Source of the DNA: Pseudoips prasinana
Taxonomy: Eukaryota; Arthropoda; Insecta; Lepidoptera; Nolidae
Length of the DNA stretch: 64,000 bases
Direction of reading: 5' to 3'
Assembly: GCA_951640165.1 (NCBI GenBank)
Contig: OX621260.1
Location: 24,570,001-24,634,000 of the forward strand
Positions 53,023-61,154 of this stretch are shown one piece after another. The position numbers and the translations under genes are program-made. How positions within the stretch are numbered: position 1 is the stretch's first letter; every line of letters starts with the position of its first letter. The notes under the pieces were generated by a model that did no database searches, was not told the origin of the DNA, and worked only from the letters and a program-made list of their open reading frames with translations.

Positions 53023-54330
53023 ATGGCTGAACACACAAGCCTAATGTCTAATAGTAATTACACAAGCAACATAACGATGAGAAACAAAAACAAGGACCTT
53101 ACTGCTACACACAGTTCGTTTGGGGCAGATTCAGAATTCTCAGGAAACGAGGAAGAATATACATCACCTTCTTCAACCCCCACTTTCGATTTAAACCGAA
53201 GCTATCGAGACTTATACACTAAAAGTGCAAATGATGAAGTAAAAGAACTGAAAATGCGAATAAGTCTACTCGAAGATAAGTTAAAGACAGCAGAAGCTGA
53301 AATAGATAATTTACTGTTAGAAAATAGCTCTCAAGCTAAACAAATCAGTGATTGCAACTTAAAAATAAAAAAATTAACACATATATGTACAAGTGTTTCC
53401 TCAAAGAAATCTTCAACCAAAATAAAACGTAGAAGTCTTATCAGAACTAAGCTTGACTTTAAAAATATGCAACAAAGCCCCAACCAGCAAAGTGGACTAA
53501 ATAACACGATGCATGAAGACACAAAGATAATAGATGTTGAGGAACCAAACATTGTTTATGATACAATGCCATTACAGGTAACACCAGAGCGCGCCACTGA
53601 TCCACTAGACAGTGCGGTCACTACGAGCCAACGTAACATACTCTTGAAAAACGTACAACCAACTAGACTTTGTATAATTAGTGATAATAATATTAATAAT
53701 ATCTTGCGTATTGCCGAAAACACATTTACCAAAGCAAAAATTTGTCATTATTGCATGCCTAAGGCGGGTGTTTCAGAACTACTGGCAACACTCGACCAAA
53801 AACTTGTAAACTATACTTTGAATGACTATTGTATTATTCTTATAGGGGAAAAAGACTTTTTAGTCTCGAGTGATTATGAAAGAATTGTTCTCTACATAAA
53901 ATGTAAACTAGAAAAGATTATGCATACTAACGTTATCCTATGTTCTCCGAACTTTAAATTGAAGTTGAATGTTAATTTATTTAATACAAGAATAGAAGCT
54001 TTCAATCGGCTTTTGTACCTAAGTAATCAATCTTTTAAATATGCATACATGTTTGACACCAATAACCAACTTGATTATACATATGATATGTTTTCTAAAT
54101 ATACTGGAAAAGTCAATCAGAAAGCTATGGTTAATGTGTTCAACAACTTGAAAAACTATTTAATGTTATTTCCAAACTTTTCGTGTGAAAATAATTGTAA
54201 CAACGATAACTTACGTATATATGATTATAAATGCATGGAAAAAGGCCAGTTAAAACGCGGTACAATTCCTTACTACTTTAAAAAAATGACAAAACCCAAC
54301 CAAAACAAAGAAACATTTTTTCGTCAGTAA
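53023..54330 (+). CDS. LINE ORF1: coiled-coil protein with an SGNH-like C-terminal domain
   Basis: 435 residues with no internal stop. The N-terminus is polar; residues about 70-125 form a likely coiled coil (VKELKMRISLLEDKLKTAEA). A basic linker follows (KKSSTKIKRRSLIRTKLDF). The last 200 residues have an alternating pattern, RLCIISDNNINNILRIA, LNDYCIILIGEKDF and TNVILCSPNF, resembling the SGNH-esterase fold found in ORF1 of some CR1-group LINEs; the usual GDS serine and GxND blocks are replaced by SDN and GEKD, so catalysis is doubtful. The role would be RNA binding and particle assembly. The ATG at 53023 is the first in frame. The stop overlaps the upstream reading of ORF2. The SGNH reading is an inference. 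Confidence 0.7.
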   Translation: MAEHTSLMSNSNYTSNITMRNKNKDLTATHSSFGADSEFSGNEEEYTSPSSTPTFDLNRSYRDLYTKSANDEVKELKMRISLLEDKLKTAEAEIDNLLLENSSQAKQISDCNLKIKKLTHICTSVSSKKSSTKIKRRSLIRTKLDFKNMQQSPNQQSGLNNTMHEDTKIIDVEEPNIVYDTMPLQVTPERATDPLDSAVTTSQRNILLKNVQPTRLCIISDNNINNILRIAENTFTKAKICHYCMPKAGVSELLATLDQKLVNYTLNDYCIILIGEKDFLVSSDYERIVLYIKCKLEKIMHTNVILCSPNFKLKLNVNLFNTRIEAFNRLLYLSNQSFKYAYMFDTNNQLDYTYDMFSKYTGKVNQKAMVNVFNNLKNYLMLFPNFSCENNCNNDNLRIYDYKCMEKGQLKRGTIPYYFKKMTKPNQNKETFFRQ

Positions 54331-54341
54331 AGACGTCTCTA

Positions 54342-57302
54342 TTGAAGGAATTGCAAATGACTCCATAGATGATTTATTGTGCAACCATTTAAATTTCTTC
54401 CATCAAAATATGTGTGGTCTAAATAACAAAAAAGATGCCTTGGAAATATATCTGGATAGTCTTAAAAGCCACATGAATTATTAGTGAGCATTTTCTTAAC
54501 GAAGAACTAGCATCTCTGTTAAACCTCTCGAAGTATAACGTGGCATCATATAATACTAGAGCTAACAAGTTAAGAGGAGGGACCATTATTCTAGTTGACT
54601 TGGACCGAGAATACAAGGAATTGCCCATAGCTAATAAGTTATATAAAATTGATTGTTTTGAATTATGTTGTGTTAAAGATATTTTAACCGGTCTTTCCGT
54701 GTGTTGTTGCTATCGTACTCCTTATGACAAAAACTTTGACTCTTTTATAGAGCGGCTTGAAAAGCTTTTAGAACATTTCTTTAACAAGAACTGTGTTATT
54801 TGCGGTGACTTTAACGTTGACTTACTGACTGAAAATAAGAAAAAGAATGACTTATTAAATTTATTGACCTGCTATAATTTTAGACCTCTAATTAAATCAA
54901 CAACATTTATTCGCAATGACTCACGATCTTGCATAGACAATATCTTCACCAATTTACCAGACAGCAGTGTAGTAAGCTGTGCAGTTGACCATAATGGCTT
55001 GGCAGATGGGCACGCGGGATTACTTTGTAGTACAGTCTTTGTGAGCAACGAATTATATAGAAGATCGAAAAACCGAGTATATCAAACTACAAAAAGAATT
55101 TTTACTGCCAAATCCAGACTACATTTTAGAAATTTACTTTTGAATCATAACTGGCACGATTTTGGAATAAATTCATTTATAAAACAATTTGAAGAAATTT
55201 TCTTAAGCTCCTTTAGAAAAAGAAAACTTCAAGTTAACCTAACACGTGACACACAACTGCGTTGGTTGACTAAGGGAGTAAAAGTTTCTAGTAAAATGAA
55301 ACGATTTCTCTGTGCTGGCAAAGGAAATAAACAAAATGAGACTGTAATAAGTTACAGACAAAAATATATTATGTTGTATAGAAGAGTTATAAATATGGCC
55401 AAAAAGCTCACAATACAAGCTAAATTAATGAAATCGAAAAACATCTCAAAAGATGTTTGGAAAGTGATAAACAAACACAGAAATAAGAGGGCAAGAACCA
55501 GAACTAAATTAATTTTGAAAACAAACAATACGATTGTATCAGAACCATCAAATATTGTGGATATCCTTGCGAAGCAGTTTGAATCTAACTCAACAAAAAC
55601 TCAACACTCCACAAACGCTGTAATGGACATTCTGGAAAAAGGTGCAAAAAGGGTAACTAATAACCTCATCCTTGACCCGGTTACTCCTTATGAGGTATAT
55701 GAAATAATAAAAGAGATGGATAACAAAAAGTCTTGTGGCTATGATGACATTCCCATCTCAGTAATAAAAGATAACATAGACATACTAGCAGAACCTCTAA
55801 GTGTTTTTTATAATAAATGTTTTGACGATGGCATTTTCCCAGACCAACTGAAAATTGCTAAAATTGTACCTGTACATAAAAAAGGTTCAAAAACTGATCC
55901 AAAGATGTACAGACCAATTTCCTTGCTGCCCATCTACTCAAAAATTTTAGAAAAATTAATTAAATCTAGATTACTGAGACATTTTAACTTAAATGGCGTG
56001 CTGAATAAAAGCCAATTTGGCTATCAAAAACGTGTTGGGACGCAAGACGCAGTATCTACTCTAGTTAAGGACGTAGTTAGTAGAATGAATGACAAACAGA
56101 AAGTAGCTGGGCTGTTCTTAGACTTAAGTTCAGCATTTGACACAATAGATCATAAATTGCTACTAGTTAAACTTGAGTATTACGGTGTGAGAGGCAAAGC
56201 TTTGGAACTTCTCACATCATATTTAAAAAATAGGAAGATTTTTGTAGAGCACAAAGCAGTAGTATCAATGACAAACTCTTCTTGTAACAACTTTCACAGT
56301 GAAGAAACATATAGGTCCAAACTGTCTACTGTACACACTGGCGTTCCGCAAGGTTCAATACTGGGTCCTATACTTTTTATAACTTTTGTTAATGACCTCA
56401 TACTACATATGAGAGAAAAATCTGAGGGTTCTATCCAGCTGGTAGTATTTGCTGATGATACGAATGCTGTTGTATCAGCAGATAATATACATGACCTAAA
56501 TACTATAGTAAATCAAACCTTAGACATATTTTATGAATGGTTCTCAGTAAATAGCTTAAAAGTCAATGCTAGCAAAACCAATGCTGTGCTGTTTCGTTCA
56601 ACTTCCAAAAATAATGATAGCCTTAACTGTGTTATTAGTGGCGAATCAGTGAATGTTGCACCTGCGGTTAAGTTCCTTGGAGTCTATATCGATTGTCAAT
56701 TGAATTGGAAACAACAGTTAACGCACTTAGAAAAGGCAATCAGCTCGGCCTGTTATGTGATAAAAAGTCTTAGAAATGAAGTAGCTATGAAACATCTAAA
56801 GATGGTCTACTACGCACTAGTAGAATCCAAACTTAGATACAGTATACTCTTCTGGGGTGGAAGCTATAACTATAATGTACAAAAAGCGTTTGTAGTCCAA
56901 AAAAGGGCGATTAGAACCATGGTTAGGATACAACAGCAAGACTCGTGCAGACCACACTTCATCGATTTAAATATCCTAACGGTTCCTAGTTTGTACATTT
57001 TGGTCTTGCTTGCTCACTTGCACAAAAATATCCATGAATATGAGTCTGAAGAAGAAAGGCATATTAGAGAGCGGACAAGAAGAAAAGATCTACAGACAAA
57101 GCCCCATATGCGTCCTCATCTAAACGTTGCTAAGCATAATGCCTACTACAATGCAGTTAAACTATTCAATAAACTGCCATTAAATATCAAGAGCCTTGTC
57201 TACACAAGCAGTTTTCATAAAAAGCTCAAACAGTTCTTATTAAAAAAGTGTTTCTACTCTGTTGACGAATTTGTATTGAACCGAGAAACATCGACATTAT
57301 AA
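54342..57302 (+). pseudogene. LINE ORF2: endonuclease-reverse transcriptase, one frameshift
   Basis: The reading frame begins in the segment after ORF1 (VSIEGIANDSIDDLLCNHLN, then FFHQNMCGLNNKKDALEIYL). Near 54478-54481 one extra T takes it out of frame just before the catalytic Glu (IISEHFLNEE). The long frame from 54540 is 920 residues: SYNTRANKLRGG, CGDFNVDLL, a region where SDH would be expected but VDHNGLADGHAGL is seen, then polymerase motifs AKIVPVHKKGSKTDPKMYRP, the catalytic Asp in LFLDLSSAFDTIDH, HTGVPQGSILGP and VVFADDTNAV. The C-terminus is LRYSILFWGG and QKRAIRTMVRIQQQDSCRPH. All polymerase residues are present, so the frameshift is the main defect. Confidence 0.85.
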
Positions 57303-57470
57303 TTGACAATTTTTTTTTTCTTTTTCTTTTTTATTATTATAATTTGTTGTTTTTTTATTATTTATTGTATTGTATTCCATAGACAATTTAATGAATTTCT
57401 CCCATAATAATTATATAATAATGTACATTTAGTTATAGAAAATTCAGACACAATGTAAAAATTGTTATTG

Positions 57471-57501
57471 AATAAAAACAACTAAACTAAACTAAACTAA
57501 A
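57471..57501 (+). promoter_or_regulatory. LINE poly(A) signal and (ACTAA)n tail
   Basis: AATAAA at 57471-57476 is followed by about four repeats of the pentamer ctaaa/actaa up to the CATT duplication at 57502. Confidence 0.8.
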
Positions 57502-57505
57502 CATT

Positions 57506-57643
57506 AAACTTTATAATTTATAGCCTATGTGTTAATCCAACTAACTCCATACCAAACTTTATTAAAATCGCTCCAGCCGTTTAGGCGTGTAGAAGTAACA
57601 AACATACACACTCACAAACTTTCGCCCTTATAATATTAGTGTA
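57506..57643 (-). mobile_element. Helitron body, right of the inserted LINE
   Basis: Continues the copy whose end is at 52192-52221; 5' terminus on the minus strand at 57643 (tacactaatattataaggg, one base changed from TCACAC). A 20-bp internal gap after gttaatcca. Confidence 0.8.
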
Positions 57644-57644
57644 A

Positions 57645-57826
57645 CTAGCTGTGCCCCGCGGTTTTATCTGCGTAAACGTTATAAATTATAGCCTATGTGT
57701 TAATCCAGGGGGTCAGCTATCTCTATACCATTTTTTTAAAATCGCTCCAGCCGTTAAGACCTTAAGAAGTAACAAACATACACACTCACACACTCCCAAA
57801 CTTTCGCCCTTATAATATTAGTGTGA
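57645..57826 (-). mobile_element. Helitron-like element in a head-to-tail array
   Basis: 182 bp; minus strand TCACACTAATATTATAAGGG at the start, CGCAGATAAAACCGCGG and gggcacagCTAG at the end. Confidence 0.85.
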
Positions 57827-58002
57827 CTAGCTGTGACCCGTGGTTTTACCCGCGTAAACGTTATAAATTATAGCCTATGTGTTAATCCAGGGTGTCAGCT
57901 AACTCCATGCCAAATTTTATTAAAAGCGCTCCAGCCGTTTACTCGTAAAGAAGTAACAAACATACACACTCACAAACTTTCGCCTGTATATTATTAGTGT
58001 GA
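57827..58002 (-). mobile_element. Helitron-like element in a head-to-tail array
   Basis: 176 bp, same direction, abutting the preceding copy without spacer (gtgtga then ctag at 57821-57830). Slightly diverged hairpin. Confidence 0.85.
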
Positions 58003-58446
58003 TTTAAATAAAAGTAATATGAGAGGGACCCAAACGTTACAACCTCACATTTAACCCACAGAAAATCAATTATAATATAAATCATTTCAAGTATATTCGT
58101 CCCGCTCAACTTTAGGGCCCACGAATGATTGGCTCAATAAATTGTGCCACAAACATGCGCAAAACATCAACAATATCAGATACCAAGTTGACAGCAGGCA
58201 AATTAATGAACACCGGCCAGGGCGGATTTATTGGGGTTCCGCAGGGAATGTGCTCCCATCGATTAGAGTCCGCTGTAATACCTAGGTCAATATGCTCTTT
58301 GGAGCGAACTCAGCGGTTAAGTGCTGTAAAAAGTGTATTTTTCAAACTATCGTAACCGTGATTTCTGTTGGGATATTGGATGGACACTGTACATTAAAAT
58401 GTGTCATGATGTTATCGTTAAACTAGGTCACTGTTTTTATAGTTAA
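58003..58446. other. No recognisable feature
   Basis: A 76-codon open frame (58125-58355) has no motif I trust. Confidence 0.3.
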
Positions 58447-59069
58447 CTAGCTGTGCCCTGCGGTTTTACCTAAACTTTATAAATTATAGCCTATATGTTA
58501 ATTCAGGGTTTCAGCTAACTCCATACCTTCTTCTTATCGTGTCGATGGTAAGAATTATATTCTATCTTCCTAAAATTGGGCAACGCTGACCCCTTTGGCT
58601 CAAGCGTCATACAAGTCCTGAAGGGAACAAGAGACTGGACAAGAGGGACAAACGGATATATGAGCCATACTTTGGGGTGACACGCCGCACTCGCAGATGT
58701 TTTGTGATCTGGGAAAGTAACCCCATTTGCACATGTTTTCTTTTGATCTACAAACCTGGGTACGTAGTCTATTAAGAGTCCTCCAGGTTGGCCATGGCAA
58801 ATTATGTCCCGGAGGTAATTTTTCCTTTGGCGGGACAAACAAAGGAGGAGCAAATTTATCTCGCCATATGGTTGCCTTCGTTTTCTATGCATCGATAGTA
58901 GCTGTGGTAGTGGCCAGGAAACTTTTACGACTTTTCAGTCGGCGGTCTTTTCACTCCATACCAAATTTTATTAAAATCGCTCTAGCCGTTTAGATGTGAA
59001 GAAGTAACAAACATACACACTCATATACTCACACACTCACAAACTTTCGCCTTTATAATATTAGTGTGA
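58447..59069 (-). mobile_element. Helitron-like element split by a LINE
   Basis: The 3' part is at 58447-58527 and the 5' part at 58963-59069; the same family as the array at 57645. The inserted LINE is bounded by actccatacc on both sides (58518-58527, 58953-58962). Confidence 0.85.
58528..58952 (-). pseudogene. 5'-truncated LINE, C-terminal zinc-finger-like end
   Basis: The minus strand carries, in overlapping frames, LPWPTWRTLNRLRTQVCRSK, MCKWGY and ICECGVSPQSMAHISVCPSC. This is the C-terminal Cys-rich tail (W..LNRLR.GV.R, C.CG...T..H....C) of insect LINE polymerases. It is frameshifted near 58600-58640 (HDKKKV at the end). The 10-bp target duplication and a gaagaa-type tail prove a retrotransposed origin. 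No activity is possible. The clade differs from that of the other LINEs in the window. Confidence 0.75.
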
Positions 59070-59115
59070 TATAAATACTAGATGTAAGCATAATCTTACG
59101 TTATATACTTACGTT

Positions 59116-59368
59116 GACGGGCTAGTGGGCGTGGTTGATAGATACTTGCTTTACACGCCGCAGGTCGTTCGATTCTCATCCAGGACAGATATTTGTGTCC
59201 ATGAACATGTCTGTTTGTCATGAGTCTGGGTGTAATTATCTATATAAGTATGTATTTACAAAATAATCGTAGTATATGTATTATATCAGTTATGTAGTTA
59301 CCATAGTACAAGCTCTGCTTAGTTTGGGATCAGATGGCCGTGTGTGAATAATGTGCTATGTATTATTA
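59116..59368 (+). repeat. SINE-A, full length
   Basis: Head gacgggctagtgggcgtggt, box B gttcgattctcatccagg, body and tail (gcttagtttgggatcagatg). One of the best SINE-A copies. Confidence 0.85.
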
Positions 59369-59394
59369 TTACATACTTCCCGTCTCCACAAAAT

Positions 59395-59660
59395 AAGTCA
59401 TAAGTCATTTATTTCATAACAAATACATTTGTGTTGAAAATTTTAAAGCTAAATTTACAAATTAAAATTACATAATTACATTACACTATTATCAATTTTA
59501 TATTATTATTAACCATTAATTACATTATTATCAATTTTATATTATTATGTTCATACCATTTCATTATATAATTAGGAACTCTTTTATAGGACAATGTATA
59601 AGATATCTATAACAAACTTCCCAATGATATTAGTCTACAAATCAATTTAAAAGAATTATT
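59395..59660 (-). mobile_element. LINE 3' UTR fragment
   Basis: AT-rich sequence sharing words with 371-440 (aatgtataaga, acttcccaat). It contains an approximate 50-bp direct duplication (tacattattatcaattttat at about 59480 and 59525). Confidence 0.5.
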
Positions 59661-60096
59661 AATGCCAAATTGTGTAGCACGGCCGTTTTCGAAATTTCTG
59701 ATAATTTAAGTCATAAAAGTGCTTAGGATTGAGTTGGTCTAAAACAACACACAAAACATATATATTTAATTTAGAGAAAAATTGATTTAAAAAAATGATT
59801 CCTACTTAATTTTCTAGCTGTGTTTGTCAGTAGCTGCCACGTCATGCACTGCAATCGCCCTACCGTGCAGTGCATGACTTGGCAGGTAAAAAAAGATTGG
59901 TAAAAAAATGACGATGCCACATAATTGTAAACCTTTTGAGGGATAAATGAATTTTGAATTTTTGACAGCAACAATAGGTGTTCTAAGTTTATAGTTATAG
60001 GTTTGATCAATAAAAATTATAGGTTTGAGGCATGTTATAGGAGACTTGGTAACTATTACAAACATCACATCAGTTACGGCGCCTCTTAATAATAAT
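59661..60096. other. Unassigned, with a 20-bp hairpin
   Basis: Arms 59834-59853 and 59866-59885 (ctgccacgtcatgcactgca) are inverted with one mismatch and a 12-base loop. Nothing else recognised. Confidence 0.5.
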
Positions 60097-60132
60097 AATA
60101 ATATCCTGGGACATTATTCACACACGGCCATC
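60097..60132 (-). repeat. SINE-A tail, cut by the LTR
   Basis: It reads cctgggacattattcacaca and ggccatct, then is replaced by the LTR at 60133. Confidence 0.75.
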
Positions 60133-60437
60133 TGTTCGTTCCCAACTTCACGTGCTATTCAATAGATGGCGCTATTGTGAGTTCACGAGGAAGTTCAATA
60201 GATGGCGCTATTGTGAGTTCACGAGGAAGTTCAATAGATGGCGCTATTGTGAGTTCACGGGGAGATCAATAGATGGCGTTATAGAGTTGCCATTACTGAT
60301 TCCTAGATCTCGCTATTGAGATTTTCCGCCCATATCATAAGTTAAGTGATTTTGATGCAATAAAGTTGTATTCGCTTTGGATACAAATCGTGGTTTTATT
60401 TAACCTACTACCTCTGGAAGAAGTCTAAGTTCGTACA
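60133..60437 (+). repeat. 5' LTR of a BEL/Pao retrotransposon
   Basis: It starts TGTTCG where the SINE is interrupted and ends ...ACA at 60437, immediately before a TGG-starting primer site; about 305 bp. It contains a 36-bp tandem repeat (60158-60286) and AATAAA at 60359-60364. The 3' LTR is outside the window, so the borders are predicted. Confidence 0.65.
60158..60286 (+). repeat. 36-bp tandem repeat in the LTR
   Basis: Units begin at 60158, 60194 and 60230, with a diverged partial fourth at 60266. Each contains aatagatggcgctattg, itself an inverted repeat around atggcg. Units 1 and 2 are identical. Confidence 0.9.
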
Positions 60438-60455
60438 TGGTCCTTATCGAGTCGG
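60438..60455 (+). other. Probable primer binding site
   Basis: tggtccttatcgagtcgg directly follows the LTR and begins with TGG, as expected for pairing with a tRNA 3' CCA end. I have not identified the tRNA. Confidence 0.5.
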
Positions 60456-61154
60456 ATAAGTGAAAGTGAAGTGAAGTGTTTTTGTGCGTCTTGGCGTGGA
60501 AACCAGGGTGGATCGCCCTGAAGCGCCGCACACCTAATCTGGTGTGCACAGTGAAGTGAGTGACCAGTGCTGCAACAGCGGGGTGGCAGGTTCCAGCATC
60601 ATCAGCACAGCGTGGTGCAGAGTGGAGTGGACATCATCAGCACCAGCAACGTGGAGGTGGCGCAGGGCGGAACTATTTAGTTCGTCAACACTGCAGCGGA
60701 GCCAGCCCAGTGGTGGGCGACGCGGTCTTCAGCGGAGTGAGAACGTAGTCAGTGCTAGTGAAGTGCGGTTTGTTGAAGTAAAAATCGTGAGTACATTTAT
60801 TTTCAAGTTTCTGAAGATAGAAAAATTACCTCAGAGTAATAATTGAACTATAGTAAATTTATTCCAATAATTATAGTTAATTCCATAAAATTATACTTTT
60901 GTTTACTTTAGTAACTGTGCTCTTAAAATTATTATAATAATTACATTAAAGTTAATGGTAATGTTGAAATATAATTTGTGGACGTAGTTAATTTGTCTTT
61001 GGTAGATTTCGATAGAAGTTTTGTTTTTGGTATAAATTCTTACTTTTTTTGGTATACCATAAAATTCTTGATGCAATAATTAGTTAAATTATAATAAGTA
61101 CAATTATAATTAGTTCTTTGTTATTTGTTTTTGTTGTCATAAATAATTACAAAT
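60456..61154 (+). other. Retrotransposon leader
   Basis: A 0.7-kb untranslated leader: GC-rich at 60480-60770 with repeated agtg motifs, AT-rich afterwards. Open frames here are short and without motifs. Confidence 0.5.

Larger units (their letters stand above)
52222..57501 (+). mobile_element. 5.28-kb two-ORF LINE inserted in a Helitron
   Basis: Borders come from the split Helitron and CATT duplication. Layout: 800-bp 5' UTR, ORF1 (53023-54330), ORF2 (about 54330-57302), 3' UTR with AATAAA at 57471 and an (ACTAA)n tail. It looks full length and has only one obvious lesion, in ORF2. Confidence 0.85.

Noticed and set aside
58125..58355. GVPQG in a short frame, suggesting a reverse transcriptase
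   Set aside because: No other polymerase motif is present on either side, so the match is taken as chance.
60544..60846. A 100-codon open frame in the BEL leader
   Set aside because: It has no recognisable motif, lies between the primer site and gag, and its low stop frequency is explained by GC-rich leader sequence.
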